A stretch of DNA of 64,000 nucleotides from Pseudomonadota bacterium (GCA_039033415.1 JBCCCR010000006.1:178061-242060); one strand, 5' to 3'; counted from the stretch's first letter, positions 1-8,692 are shown. Notes: generated from the letters alone by a model not told the origin. Numbers and translations are program-made.

Positions 1-100
1 CCTGCCCGCGATTCGAACCCAGCTGTCGAGGGTCGGCGGCGGTTCTCACCATCTCGCGCTGCAGATGACGGATTCTTCTTTCGATGACCGATCGGCGCAT
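1..100 (-). CDS. 5' end of an unknown Arg-rich protein, cut by window edge
   Basis: An ATG at 98-100 on the minus strand is preceded by AGGGAG seven bases upstream and opens a frame with no stop for 33 codons to the window edge. The visible N-terminus (MRRSVIERRIRHLQREM...) is basic and looks helical. I do not recognise it and the rest lies outside the window. It would be divergent from the MscS-like gene. Confidence 0.4.
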   Translation of the reverse strand, partial: MRRSVIERRIRHLQREMVRTAADPRQLGSNRGQ

Positions 101-256
101 GTTTTGTCTCCCTAATCCCTTAGCTCTGTCAGTAACGACGTAAACAACCGTGTACCTCAGTGGAATTGCGATAAGATTTTACGGACGCTGTCGCGGGCCG
201 GTCCTGCCGGCTGACAGATTTCTCTTGTAAGAAAATCGCCCGACTACGGGCCTTTT

Positions 257-1609
257 GTGACTGGGTTGGCACTTATGCCGGAAATGAGCAACGAGAAAGA
301 TCAGCAGCCAACGGCCGACGAGGCGCCGCCGCCCGAAGCGCCCGCCGGCGACACAGCCGCAGCTGACGCGGCCCCGCCGGATACCGAGACCACCAGTCCA
401 TCCGTCACCCAGGGCGCCGTCGACGACAGTGTTCCCGCCAGCGCCACGGAAAGCGGGCTGGCCGGTGACGTCGCCCCGGCCGAACCGACGGCCCTGGGGC
501 AACTTGCCGAGCAGATGACCAGCGCCGACTCGTGGCTCCCGGAACAGCTGCAGCCGGCCTGGACCATGCTGCAGGACTTTCCGCTGCTTCGCGCTGCGCT
601 GATCATCGTGCTGGGTATGGTGGCGGCCTACGTGGTTCGATGGCTCGTACGCAACTCCATCGGGCGCCTGACTGGCCGCACCAACAGCACGCTGGACGAC
701 GAGGTGCTGCGGCACGTCTCCCGACCCGTGTTTCTGACGGTGCTCTACGCGGCGCTGGCGCTGGCGGTCATCAGCATGAACCTGAGCAGCGGGCTGACCG
801 GCGTGCTGATCCGCGTCCTGTTCAGCTTGACGGTCCTGGTGTGGATGCTCGCCGGACTCAAGATCAGCTCGGCGGTGATCTCGACGCTGGCCAACATCAA
901 AGACCGAGTGCCGCTGATTCAGCCGCGCACCATCCCGCTGTTCGACATTACCTCCAAGCTGCTGATCCTGCTGATCGGCAGCTACATGGTGCTACAGATC
1001 TGGGACGTCGACGCCACCGCCTGGCTGGCCTCGGCGGGCGTGGTGGGTATCGCGGTCGGTTTTGCCGCCAAAGACACGCTCGCGAACCTTTTTTCGGGTG
1101 TCTTTATTCTTGTCGACTCACCCTACAAGCTCGGCGACTACGTCAATCTCGACAGCGGCGAACGCGGCATGGTGACTCACGTGGGCATGCGGAGCACGCG
1201 CCTGCTGACCCGTGACGACGTGGAGATCACCATCCCCAACGCCGTGATTGCCAACGCCAAGATCGTCAACGAAAGCGCTGGCCGCTGGACCAAGCGGCGG
1301 ATCCGAATCAAGGTGGGTGTGGCTTACGGCAGCGACCTGGAGCACGTGAGCAAAACGCTGATGACGGTCGCTGACGGACACCAGGAGGTGTGCCGCGAGC
1401 CGCGGGCGCGGGTGCGGATGCGCGCCTTTGGAGATTCAGCGCTGGATTTTGAGCTGCTGGCCTGGATTACCGAGCCCGAGCTGCGCGGCAAGATCACGCA
1501 CGAACTGCTGATGGCGGTGTACAGCGCGTTCGACGAGGCCGATATCGAGATTCCGTACAACAAGCAGGATCTCTACATCAAAGAGTTTCCGGGAAAATCC
1601 CCCGCCTGA
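257..1609 (+). CDS. MscS-family mechanosensitive ion channel
   Basis: Small-conductance mechanosensitive channel-like inner-membrane protein that would release solutes on hypo-osmotic shock. After a disordered acidic Ala/Pro-rich N-terminus (about residues 10-90) come hydrophobic helices near 110-128, 155-175, 182-202 and 232-250, then the Gly/Ala-rich pore helix and beta domain entry, AGVVGIAVGFAAKDTLANLF (260-279), typical of MscS TM3, followed by the soluble beta and alpha/beta domain. The start is uncertain: GTG 257, ATG 275 and ATG 284 are in frame and none has a clear ribosome site. It converges on the ubiI-like gene. The long acidic N-terminal tail is not part of the minimal E. coli MscS. 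Confidence 0.9.
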   Translation: MTGLALMPEMSNEKDQQPTADEAPPPEAPAGDTAAADAAPPDTETTSPSVTQGAVDDSVPASATESGLAGDVAPAEPTALGQLAEQMTSADSWLPEQLQPAWTMLQDFPLLRAALIIVLGMVAAYVVRWLVRNSIGRLTGRTNSTLDDEVLRHVSRPVFLTVLYAALALAVISMNLSSGLTGVLIRVLFSLTVLVWMLAGLKISSAVISTLANIKDRVPLIQPRTIPLFDITSKLLILLIGSYMVLQIWDVDATAWLASAGVVGIAVGFAAKDTLANLFSGVFILVDSPYKLGDYVNLDSGERGMVTHVGMRSTRLLTRDDVEITIPNAVIANAKIVNESAGRWTKRRIRIKVGVAYGSDLEHVSKTLMTVADGHQEVCREPRARVRMRAFGDSALDFELLAWITEPELRGKITHELLMAVYSAFDEADIEIPYNKQDLYIKEFPGKSPA

Positions 1610-1639
1610 ACGGATCCAGCACCGCGCTTAGCCAACAAA

Positions 1640-2863
1640 CTAACGTGACTGGACACTAGACCGCTGTTGCACCAGCTTTGGCACCTTGCCGCCAAAGCCG
1701 GAAGCGTGCTGAATCAGCATGCCGCGCAGCCAGCCGGCCTGATTGATCGCCCTTGCGCCCAGCAGCCGCAGCCCTCGCCAGCCGGGCGTATCGCGTCCGT
1801 ACATCCCCGCAATCTGATGCAGTGCCTCGATCATGATGGCGTTGTCGCTGCGCCGCCAGCGCGCGTAGCTGCGCAGGGTTTTTGGATCAGCAGCGCGACG
1901 CTTGAGGTCACGTCCCGTGGCCACAACCTCCGCCAGCGCCGCGGCGTCCGCCAGGCCGAGGTTGGCGCCCTGCCCGGCGAGCGGATGGACCACGTGAGCG
2001 GCGTCACCCACGAGCACAACCCGCCGTTTGACGTAGTCGGTGGCGTGCATGCGGTTCAGCGGAAACGCGCCGCGCTCACCGATGACGGTTACCTCGCCGA
2101 CGCACCCTTGAGCGGCCTCCTCCAGCCGCTGCGAAAAGGCCTCATCGTCGCAGGCCAGCAGTTCTTTGGCCTCGGCTTCGGGCAGGCTCCAGACGATTGA
2201 GCTGCGGCGGTTGGCGAGCGGCAGAAAGGCCAGCGGACCGGTCGGCAAAAACCGCTGCCAAGCGGTGTCCTGGTGATCTTCCACCGCCACCGTGGCCACC
2301 ACCCCGAGCTGACCGTAAGCGTGTCGATTGATGCCGATGCCCGCCAGCTCGCGCACCTTCGAGCGCGCCCCGTCCGCCGCGAAAATCAGATCAGCCTGAA
2401 GCGCCGTGCCGTCAGCGAGCGCAACCGTTGCGCCGCCTTCACCCAACTCCAGCGTATCCACCTGCGTCCCAGACCACTGCCGAACCTGCGACTCGCCAGC
2501 CTGCCACAGGGCGGCCGCCACCAGCTCGTTTTCCAGCACGCAGCCGAGCTGGGCCATGCGGGCGTCGGCGGCACTGAAGGAGAGCCCCAGATCGATATCG
2601 GACTCCCAGACGTGCATGCGATCGAACCAGCCGAGGCGGTCCGCGGGCAAACGGTCCCAAACCTCCAGCCGCCGCAGCAGCTCAATCGCGGCCGGGTTGA
2701 GGGTCGAGACCCGCAGGGTCGGCCGGTCGTCCGGCAACGGCACGGCGGGCGGTGGCCCCGCCTCCACCAGCGCCACCTGCCAGCGGTCGCGCGCCAGCGC
2801 CAGCGCTGTAGCGTTGCCAACAATTCCACCGCCGACGACCACCACGTCAAACCGTTCGCTCAT
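1640..2863 (-). CDS. ubiI: UbiI/UbiF-type FAD-dependent ubiquinone-ring hydroxylase
   Basis: Flavoprotein monooxygenase of the UbiH/UbiF/COQ6 family, predicted to hydroxylate a polyprenylphenol intermediate of ubiquinone synthesis at the inner membrane face. FAD dinucleotide fold VVVVGGGIVGNATALAL at residues 7-23 and the second FAD motif GDAAHVVHPLAGQGANLG near 290. At 407 residues it has normal family length. Last gene of ygfB-pepP-ubiH-ubiI; its ATG overlaps the ubiH stop by 4 bases, so it is translationally coupled. The position matches E. coli ubiI (visC), which supports UbiI (C5 hydroxylase), but UbiF or a broader-range UbiL/UbiM-type activity cannot be excluded from sequence alone. Confidence 0.88.
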   Translation of the reverse strand: MSERFDVVVVGGGIVGNATALALARDRWQVALVEAGPPPAVPLPDDRPTLRVSTLNPAAIELLRRLEVWDRLPADRLGWFDRMHVWESDIDLGLSFSAADARMAQLGCVLENELVAAALWQAGESQVRQWSGTQVDTLELGEGGATVALADGTALQADLIFAADGARSKVRELAGIGINRHAYGQLGVVATVAVEDHQDTAWQRFLPTGPLAFLPLANRRSSIVWSLPEAEAKELLACDDEAFSQRLEEAAQGCVGEVTVIGERGAFPLNRMHATDYVKRRVVLVGDAAHVVHPLAGQGANLGLADAAALAEVVATGRDLKRRAADPKTLRSYARWRRSDNAIMIEALHQIAGMYGRDTPGWRGLRLLGARAINQAGWLRGMLIQHASGFGGKVPKLVQQRSSVQSR

Positions 2864-4110
2864 CGCGTTGACTCCGCCAGCGCCATCATCGGCGGGCGCT
2901 GCCCGCCAAACCCCATGCCGCGGTGCGCAAGAGCACCGCGCAGCCCCGGCGCAAGCTGCAGCGCCAGCAGACCAGCGCTGCGCGCAAAGGCCACGGGGCC
3001 AAAGGATTGCGAGAAAGCCCGAACCATGCCGTCGGTGAAGGCCACCGTTCGGCTGACGTCGGGCTCCCGCCAGTCGGCGTAGGTCTGGAGCAGCGTCTCG
3101 TTCCCCGGGTCGTCACCCGACGCCGCAGCCTCGGTCAGGAGCTCGGTGAGCGCAGCGACATCCCGGAGCCCGAGGTTGAAGCCCTGGGCGGCCACCGGGT
3201 GAATGGTGTGAGCGGCATTGCCGACAATCACCGAGCGTCGCGCCACCGGCGAGGGCACCGTCAGTCTGGCCAGCGGATAGCTAGCCCGCACGCCGACTCG
3301 CTCGAGGTGGCCCAGACGGTAGCCGAAGCGCTCCTGCACCGCGGCGAGAAACTCGCGGTCGCTCATGGCCAGAATCGCTTCGGCGTCAGCGCTGTGGCAG
3401 CACCAGACAACGCCGCAGCGCCGCTCCACGTGCGGCAGCATGGCGAGCGGGCCGGTATCGGTCATCCGTTCAAACGCCCGACCCTCGTGAAACTCCTGCG
3501 GCGTGACGTTGGCGATAATGGCGGTTTGGTCGTAGTCGTAGCGTTCGCTGGGGATTTTGATGGCGTCGCGTACACGAGACGCGGTTCCGTCCGCGCCGAC
3601 CAGCAGCTGAGTGGCGATGGTGGTGTCAACGCCGTCGAGCAAGCAGGACACCCGAACGTCGCCAGCGTCAGCCTCAACGTCCGTCACCTCGCACGGCACC
3701 AGCAGGTCAACGCCGGGGCAACCCGGCAGGGTTTTGAGCACCTGCTCACCGAGCCGCCGCGCCTGGACCACGTAGCCCAAGGCGTCCAGCCCTTCTTCCA
3801 GCGCACTGATGGTGACCAGGCCCGGCCCCCCTTTCTGCGTCACCTGCACGCTGCGGATCGGCGTGACGCCGGCGGTTGAACCATCCTCCGGGTGACGCTC
3901 GAGACCGGCCCATAGCCCGATGGCGCTGAGGATGTTGCGCGAGGCGAGCGACAGCGCCAGCGTTCGGTCGTCGTAGGTCGGCGGCGCTACCTCGCGAAAA
4001 GGCGCCCGCTCAAGCACCGCCACGCGCCAGTTGAGGCGCGCCAGCGCCAGCGCCAGGCTGGCACCGACGAGGCCCGCTCCGGCGATCACCACGTCGTAAC
4101 GTTCACTCAT
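2860..4110 (-). CDS. ubiH: UbiH, 2-octaprenyl-6-methoxyphenol hydroxylase
   Basis: FAD-dependent hydroxylase of ubiquinone synthesis (C1 hydroxylation in E. coli). Shows the FAD-binding motif VVIAGAGLVGASLALALA at residues 6-23 and the UbiH-style second motif GNAAHTIHPVAAQGFNLGLR, where GN replaces the GD of UbiF/UbiI, as in E. coli UbiH. Length 416. Overlaps pepP upstream and ubiI downstream by 4 bases each, so the operon is tightly coupled. Gene order and the GN motif together make the UbiH assignment firm. Confidence 0.92.
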   Translation of the reverse strand: MSERYDVVIAGAGLVGASLALALARLNWRVAVLERAPFREVAPPTYDDRTLALSLASRNILSAIGLWAGLERHPEDGSTAGVTPIRSVQVTQKGGPGLVTISALEEGLDALGYVVQARRLGEQVLKTLPGCPGVDLLVPCEVTDVEADAGDVRVSCLLDGVDTTIATQLLVGADGTASRVRDAIKIPSERYDYDQTAIIANVTPQEFHEGRAFERMTDTGPLAMLPHVERRCGVVWCCHSADAEAILAMSDREFLAAVQERFGYRLGHLERVGVRASYPLARLTVPSPVARRSVIVGNAAHTIHPVAAQGFNLGLRDVAALTELLTEAAASGDDPGNETLLQTYADWREPDVSRTVAFTDGMVRAFSQSFGPVAFARSAGLLALQLAPGLRGALAHRGMGFGGQRPPMMALAESTR

Positions 4111-5402
4111 GCCATCAGTGCCTCAAGCTTGTCGACGGCTTTTGGTACGTCCGCCGACAACACCTCCGGACCGCGTTTGCGCAGGACAAGCGAGTCTTCG
4201 ATCCGAATGCCGATGTTTCGGAAAGCCTTCGGGATATCCCGCTTGCCGTCGATGTAGACGCCCGGCTCGATCGTAAACGCCATACCGGCTTCCAGTTCAC
4301 GCGGTTCGCCGTGGACCTCGTAGTCGCCCACGTCATGGACGTCCATCCCCAGCCAGTGCCCGGTCTTGTGCATAAAAAACCGCTCATAGGCACGCCGCCG
4401 GATTGCGGTGTTCAGCCGGCCGGAGATGAGCTTGAGCTTGATCAGGCCACGCGTGATCACCCGGACCGCCGCGTCGTGTGGCGCGAGCCAGCTGTTGCCT
4501 ACCTGCGCCGCCTCAATCGCCGCCTCCTGGGCCTCGAGCACCACCTCGTAGATCGCCCGCTGCTCCGGGCTGAAGCGTCCGTTGACCGGAAACGTGCGGG
4601 TGATGTCCGACGCATAGTGGTCATACTCCGCACCTGCGTCGATCAGCACCAGATCACCGTCCCGTAGCTCCGCCTGGCAGCGGATGTAGTGCAGCACGCA
4701 GGCGTTGCTGCCCCCGCCGACAATCGGCGCGTACGATTCGCACGCGTTGTGCTGGTGGAATATCCGGAGCAGCTCAGCGCGTAGCTGATACTCATTGACA
4801 CCGGGTGCACACGCGCGGATGGCGGCAAGGTGCGCCCGGCTGGCGATCCGTGCCGAGCGGCGCATGGAGCGCATTTCCGCAGCGCTCTTATAGAGCCGCA
4901 TGTCGTGCAGGTGATGGTCTAGCGAGACAAACTCCTCGGGCGGCCTGGCACCTTTGCGCTGCCGGCTGGTGCCGATCCATTCCATCACGCGCTGATCGAA
5001 GGCCGTTTCGCGGCCCAGCGGATAGAAGAGCCGCTCGTATCCCTCCATGAGGTTGGGCAGGATGTCGTCGAGATCAGCCATGGGAAACGCGTCGTCCATA
5101 CCAAACTCTTCGACGGCCCCCTTAAGACCTGCCATCGGGCCGTCCCACATTTCTTTTGTGGCGTCCTTTTGTCGGCAAAACAGGATGGCCTCACCGTCTT
5201 TACGCCCAGGCGCCAGCACCAGCAGCGCGTCCGGTTCGGAGAAGCCGGTCAGATAATAGAAGTCGCTATGTTGACGAAACGGAAATTCCACGTCGCCGTT
5301 GCGCAGCAGCGTGTGGGCTCCCGGGACAACCACGAGCGATCCCTCACCCACCGTGCGCATGAGCTGGCGCCGGCGGCGAGCAAATTCAGCCGCGGCGATC
5401 AA
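4107..5402 (-). CDS. pepP: Xaa-Pro aminopeptidase PepP
   Basis: Cytosolic M24B metallopeptidase removing N-terminal residues that precede proline. An N-terminal AMP_N-type domain (about 1-130) precedes the pita-bread catalytic domain with the five metal ligands visible: Asp near 254 (LIDAGAEYD), Asp near 265 (SDITRTF), His near 348 (HKTGHWLGMD), Glu near 378 (TIEPGVYID) and Glu near 400 (GIRIEDS). 431 residues, close to E. coli PepP. Lies between ygfB and ubiH with 4-base overlaps, as in E. coli; its product has no known role in ubiquinone synthesis. Confidence 0.95.
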   Translation of the reverse strand: MIAAAEFARRRRQLMRTVGEGSLVVVPGAHTLLRNGDVEFPFRQHSDFYYLTGFSEPDALLVLAPGRKDGEAILFCRQKDATKEMWDGPMAGLKGAVEEFGMDDAFPMADLDDILPNLMEGYERLFYPLGRETAFDQRVMEWIGTSRQRKGARPPEEFVSLDHHLHDMRLYKSAAEMRSMRRSARIASRAHLAAIRACAPGVNEYQLRAELLRIFHQHNACESYAPIVGGGSNACVLHYIRCQAELRDGDLVLIDAGAEYDHYASDITRTFPVNGRFSPEQRAIYEVVLEAQEAAIEAAQVGNSWLAPHDAAVRVITRGLIKLKLISGRLNTAIRRRAYERFFMHKTGHWLGMDVHDVGDYEVHGEPRELEAGMAFTIEPGVYIDGKRDIPKAFRNIGIRIEDSLVLRKRGPEVLSADVPKAVDKLEALMA

Positions 5403-5959
5403 TGCAGTGGCGCTCCTTCCGGGGGACCGGCGGGACTCAGAGACTCAAACACCGTCATTGCGCCGAGCCGAACGTATTCGGCCAGCTCCCAATACTGTTC
5501 TTCCGCTTCCGGATCCGCGTCGTCGACCTCGGTATCCGCCCGGATCACTTCCGCCAGGTCGGTCACAAACTCGCCGACTTCGGGCGGCAGGAGATCCAGG
5601 TCGCTGGCCCGCTGACCAATGCCGGCCGAAAAGCCGGCGCTCCAGGCAACCAAAGCGGCGAGCCGGTCGGTCAGCGGCGCCTCGTCGTCGGGCACCAGCA
5701 GCAAAAAGGCAAAGTCTTGATCGCTCAGGTTGTCGCGGGTCCAGTCGAACATCCAGTAAAGAGACTGGCGCACCTCGCCGTCCAGCTCGTGCATTTCCAG
5801 GGAATCGCCGAGGGCCGCCCGCAGCCAGGCTTCCGGATCGGTCTCGGCGTCGAAACTCAGCAGCGCACATAAAACGCCATGCAGCTCCGCGGGGTTGAGC
5901 GCCATGGGAGTGCTGGAAAACTGCTCGCGAAGGGTATCGTAGTGAGGGGCGTCGGCCAT
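5399..5959 (-). CDS. ygfB: YgfB/YecA (UPF0149) family protein
   Basis: Small acidic all-helical protein of the UPF0149 family. Recognisable family pattern: LNPAELHGVLCALLSFD near the N-terminus, LYWMFDWTRDNLSD in the middle and LVAWSAGFSAGIG further on. ATG 5959 (MADAPHYDTLREQFSS) is chosen because it begins the conserved region; an 18-residue upstream extension looks non-coding. The purine-rich AGGGAG abuts this ATG, which is closer than usual. First gene of the ygfB-pepP-ubiH-ubiI operon and divergent from the TIGR02449/zapA genes. YgfB regulates beta-lactamase expression in P. aeruginosa; a similar role here is untested. Confidence 0.85.
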   Translation of the reverse strand: MADAPHYDTLREQFSSTPMALNPAELHGVLCALLSFDAETDPEAWLRAALGDSLEMHELDGEVRQSLYWMFDWTRDNLSDQDFAFLLLVPDDEAPLTDRLAALVAWSAGFSAGIGQRASDLDLLPPEVGEFVTDLAEVIRADTEVDDADPEAEEQYWELAEYVRLGAMTVFESLSPAGPPEGAPLH

Positions 5960-6078
5960 CTCCCTATGGTACCAAGGGACGCTGCCCCATCGAACCCTAA
6001 TGCGTGGCCACAACCCGGTCGGGTCGACGGCGAATCAGCAAAAACGTGAACAAAATCCGCAGTCTAGGAAAACAATCA

Positions 6079-6107
6079 TTGACCTGGCTTTAAGCGCAAT
6101 TTATGCT
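6079..6107 (+). promoter_or_regulatory. Sigma-70-type promoter of the coiled-coil protein/zapA genes
   Basis: -35 TTGACC (6079-6084), a 17-base spacer and -10 TATGCT (6102-6107). The expected transcription start is about 6113-6115, only a few bases before the ATG at 6116, so the message would be almost leaderless. Confidence 0.6.
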
Positions 6108-6115
6108 TTGGGGTT

Positions 6116-6340
6116 ATGGGGAAGATCGAACACGCAGTCGACGATCTGCTGGCGGTTGAAAGCCGCATGGAAGACCTCCTGGGTGCGCTCCAGCGCCTCA
6201 AGGAGGAAAACCGCTCGCTTCGTGCCAGTCAGGAGTCTTTGGTCGCGGAGCGCGCCAACCTCGTGGCCAAAAACGAACAGGCCCGAACCCGGGTGGAAGC
6301 GATGATCTCGCGCCTGAAATCTCTGGAACAGAGTACGTGA
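6116..6340 (+). CDS. TIGR02449-type short coiled-coil protein
   Basis: 74-residue protein, almost entirely heptad-patterned coiled coil, with the family signature LKEENRSLR then NEQARTRVEAMISRLKSLEQ at the C-terminus. Homologues are encoded just upstream of zapA in many gammaproteobacteria; the size and heptads resemble ZapB, so a divisome or scaffold role is plausible but inferred. Its stop overlaps the zapA GTG by 4 bases (GTGA). There is no Shine-Dalgarno and a strong promoter lies immediately upstream. Confidence 0.82.
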   Translation: MGKIEHAVDDLLAVESRMEDLLGALQRLKEENRSLRASQESLVAERANLVAKNEQARTRVEAMISRLKSLEQST

Positions 6341-6633
6341 GCAGCAGCAAGGAAGCGGTCACCGTCAACGTGCTGGATCGGGAGTATCGGATCGCCTGTG
6401 ATCCGGGCGAACGACGCCAATTGCTCGATGCGGCCGACTACCTGGATCAGCAAATGCGGTCTATCCGCGACGGCGCCAACATCGTCGGGATGGAGAAAAT
6501 TGCCGTGCTGGCCGGCCTCAACATCACCAATATGTTCCTCCAGGTCCAGCAGCGAGAAGAAACGATGTCAGGCAACGTCGCCGAACGCCTTAAGTCGCTG
6601 CGCGACCGACTGGAGTCCGAAGAGCTCACCTAA
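6337..6633 (+). CDS. zapA: Cell division protein ZapA
   Basis: FtsZ-associated protein that bundles and stabilises the Z ring. 98 residues: beta N-terminal half (VTVNVLDREYRIACDPGERRQLLDAA) followed by the long helix (MEKIAVLAGLNITNMFL) that mediates dimerisation. GTG start coupled to the upstream coiled-coil gene by a 4-base overlap. Followed by 6S RNA and fau, the conserved zapA-ssrS-ygfA order. Confidence 0.93.
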   Translation: MSSSKEAVTVNVLDREYRIACDPGERRQLLDAADYLDQQMRSIRDGANIVGMEKIAVLAGLNITNMFLQVQQREETMSGNVAERLKSLRDRLESEELT

Positions 6634-6734
6634 CGCCGGGCTTCCGGCGTCAGACCATAGCTGTACGATCGATCTTCACTGCCCCGTCGCAACCAAGGGG
6701 AAGGGAGACGCAGTCGGCGGTTCCTTCACCTCGT

Positions 6735-6745
6735 CGTGGTATACT
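6735..6745 (+). promoter_or_regulatory. Extended -10 promoter of 6S RNA
   Basis: TGG followed by TATACT (-10 at 6740-6745) forms an extended -10 element about 8 bases before the proposed 6S RNA 5' end. No good -35 lies at the right distance (6717-6722 reads GCGGTT). Confidence 0.5.
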
Positions 6746-6753
6746 TTGCGTAT

Positions 6754-6944
6754 GGGCTCCTCTGCGGTGTTCGATAGCGAGTCTGCATTTGCCTTGACCC
6801 TAGTTATTGTGACCACGGAGAAACAACGTTGTAACCAGTGTGCATGTCTGCCTTGCGCGGAAAGCCTAGGGTGCAGCCCGTTTCCCCACCTGAACCGACG
6901 GTTCAAGGTCGCTAATCTCGCAACGGCACAGGCGGAGGATGCCC
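6754..6944 (+). ncRNA. ssrS: 6S RNA
   Basis: Regulatory RNA that binds sigma-70 RNA polymerase by mimicking an open promoter. Support: position between zapA and the 5-formyl-THF cyclo-ligase gene, the classical ssrS locus; a length of about 190; 5' and 3' ends that pair (GGGCTCCTCTGC near 6754 with GGCGGAGGATGCCC near 6931); and the 3' block CACCTGAACCGACGGTTCAA (6889-6908), which matches the CACCTTGAACCAAGGGTTCAAGG hairpin of E. coli 6S. Ends are estimated from the closing stem, so allow several bases. Its 3' end contains the start of fau. Confidence 0.85.
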
Positions 6945-7541
6945 TCTCTTTCTCCTGCTGAAGCGAAAGCTGCAGAACGCCATCGCTGGCGCAGCCTGCG
7001 CCGAAGCCAGTCCGCTGAACATCGCAACGCCGCCAGTCGGCTGATCTGTGATCGCATCGTCGACCAGCCGGTTTTTCAGCGTGCGGCCCATATCGCCGCC
7101 TATCTGGCACTGGGTGACGAGGTCAACCTCAGCGGCCTGCTGGACCGCTGTCAGGCCTTAGGCAAACAAATCTGGCTCCCTCGCGTGACTGATCAGCACA
7201 TGGCGTTTGCCGCCTACGACCCGCGGGAGCGCGGAGCGCTGATCAAGTCTCGCGTCGGCACGTACCAGCCCAAATCTGGGGCTCCGGTCCAATCCACCCA
7301 ACGGCTCGACCTCGTCCTTTTGCCGCTGCTGGCTTTTACGCGCCGCGGCGATCGTCTCGGTATGGGGGGTGGTTACTACGACCGGACCTTTTCGTTTATG
7401 CTCCCCACCCGACCCGGCTCGGGTCCGGAGCTGGTCGGCGTTGCGTTTACCGTCCAGGAGGCCGAGCGCCTGCCCAGTGACCCCTGGGATGTGCCTCTGC
7501 ATCACGTTGCCACCCAACAGGAATGGATTGACTGCAAATGA
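6939..7541 (+). CDS. fau: 5-formyltetrahydrofolate cyclo-ligase
   Basis: Converts 5-formyl-THF plus ATP to 5,10-methenyl-THF in folate one-carbon metabolism; E. coli homologue ygfA/fau. Conserved C-terminal block DLVLLPLLAFTRRGDRLGMGGGYYDRTF, with the ATP/folate-binding GMGGGYYDR, and VPLHHVATQQEWI at the end. ATG 6939 is the only canonical start before the conserved region; GGAGG directly abuts it and it lies inside the 3' end of 6S RNA, as in other genomes where the two are co-transcribed. Overlaps the EVE gene by 4 bases (ATGA). Confidence 0.92.
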   Translation: MPSLSPAEAKAAERHRWRSLRRSQSAEHRNAASRLICDRIVDQPVFQRAAHIAAYLALGDEVNLSGLLDRCQALGKQIWLPRVTDQHMAFAAYDPRERGALIKSRVGTYQPKSGAPVQSTQRLDLVLLPLLAFTRRGDRLGMGGGYYDRTFSFMLPTRPGSGPELVGVAFTVQEAERLPSDPWDVPLHHVATQQEWIDCK

Positions 7542-7999
7542 AAAGATATTGGCTGGTCAAAAGCGAGCCTGACGAGTTCGGCATTGACGATCTCGCCGCC
7601 ATGCCGAAGCAAACCGAACACTGGGACGGCGTGCGCAATTACCAGGCGCGCAACACGATGCGCGACGACATGAAAAAAGGCGACGAGGTCTTTTTCTACC
7701 ACTCGAACTGCGACATCCCGGGCATTGTCGGCCTCTGCACCGTGGTGCGGGAGGCGTATCCCGATCACACCGCGTTCGACCCCGGAGACAAACACTACGA
7801 CCCGAAGTCAGACCCCGACAACCCACGCTGGTTTATGGTCGACGTGAAGCTCAAACGTAAGCTGAAGCGCACCATTTCGCTCAAGGAGCTGAAGGCGCGG
7901 GATGACCTCGACGGCTTCGCCCTGACTCGCAAGGGCAACCGGCTGTCGGTCATGGAAGTGGACAAAGCCCACTTCAAGCTCATCCTTGGTCTGGAGTAG
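7538..7999 (+). CDS. EVE domain protein
   Basis: 153-residue single EVE domain (PUA-like fold), the type that includes human THYN1. Typical features are the N-terminal YWLVKSEPDEFGIDDL, the WDGVRNYQARN loop and VFFYHSNC. EVE domains bind modified bases; which base this one reads is unknown. Translationally coupled to fau by a 4-base overlap and 3 bases from rpiA, so part of the same transcript. Common as a housekeeping neighbour of fau/rpiA in gammaproteobacteria. Confidence 0.9.
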   Translation: MKRYWLVKSEPDEFGIDDLAAMPKQTEHWDGVRNYQARNTMRDDMKKGDEVFFYHSNCDIPGIVGLCTVVREAYPDHTAFDPGDKHYDPKSDPDNPRWFMVDVKLKRKLKRTISLKELKARDDLDGFALTRKGNRLSVMEVDKAHFKLILGLE

Positions 8000-8002
8000 C
8001 GA

Positions 8003-8659
8003 GTGGTGGACCTCACCGCACTGAAACAGGAAGCCGCAAAGGCGGCGTTGAGCGAGCTTCGCAACGGCATGAAGCTCGGCGTTGGCACGGGTTCGACGGT
8101 CAACTGCTTTATCGACGCACTGGTCGACAGCGGGATGTCGTTCGACGCGGTATGCTCAAGCTCCGAGGCGACGACTGAACGGCTTCAAGCAGCGGGCTTC
8201 GAGGTCAGCGAGCTGAACGACGTCGGCGGCCTCGATCTGTACGTTGACGGCGCCGACGAGGTCGACCCCCACAAGCGCCTGATCAAAGGCGGCGGAGCCG
8301 CGCTGACCCGGGAGAAAGTGGTCGCGGCATGTGCCGACCGGTTCGTCTGCATTGTCGACGCCAGCAAGGAAGTTGATGTCTTAGGACGCTTCCCGCTGCC
8401 GGTCGAGGTGATTCCCATGGCCCGCAGCTACGTCGCCCGCGAGCTGACGGCGCTGGGCGGGCGCCCGGAATATCGGACAGGTGTGGTGACAGACAACGGA
8501 CAGCAGCTGCTGGACGTTCACAACCTGAGAATCGTCGACCCGGTCGGCCTGGAACAGACCATCAACGGGCTCGCCGGGGTGGTGACGGTAGGGCTGTTTG
8601 CGCAGCGGCCGGCCGACACCATCATCGTGGCGGCCCCGGAAGGCATCCGGACTCGCTAA
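8003..8659 (+). CDS. rpiA: Ribose-5-phosphate isomerase A
   Basis: Interconverts ribose-5-phosphate and ribulose-5-phosphate in the non-oxidative pentose phosphate pathway. Motifs: [19 protein letters not shown] (phosphate loop), [13 protein letters not shown] with the catalytic Asp residues, [16 protein letters not shown] with the catalytic Glu and Lys. 218 residues, full length. GTG start 3 bases after the EVE stop; a second GTG at 8006 is equally possible. It converges on the cNMP-rhodanese gene. Confidence 0.95.
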   Translation: MVDLTALKQEAAKAALSELRNGMKLGVGTGSTVNCFIDALVDSGMSFDAVCSSSEATTERLQAAGFEVSELNDVGGLDLYVDGADEVDPHKRLIKGGGAALTREKVVAACADRFVCIVDASKEVDVLGRFPLPVEVIPMARSYVARELTALGGRPEYRTGVVTDNGQQLLDVHNLRIVDPVGLEQTINGLAGVVTVGLFAQRPADTIIVAAPEGIRTR

Positions 8660-8692
8660 CCGCCTACACCTGGTGGGCCGATCGTTAGGCGG
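8660..8692. terminator. Inverted repeat at the rpiA/cNMP-rhodanese convergent junction
   Basis: CCGCCTA (8660-8666) pairs with TAGGCGG (8686-8692) around a 19-base loop. It overlaps the stop codon of the minus-strand gene. There is no T tract on either side, so intrinsic termination is uncertain. Confidence 0.3.

Noticed and set aside
1..20. tRNA-like TTCGAA motif on the minus strand
   Set aside because: GGGTTCGAATC resembles a T-arm, but the flanks do not form the 5-bp T stem and no acceptor, anticodon or D arm is found upstream.
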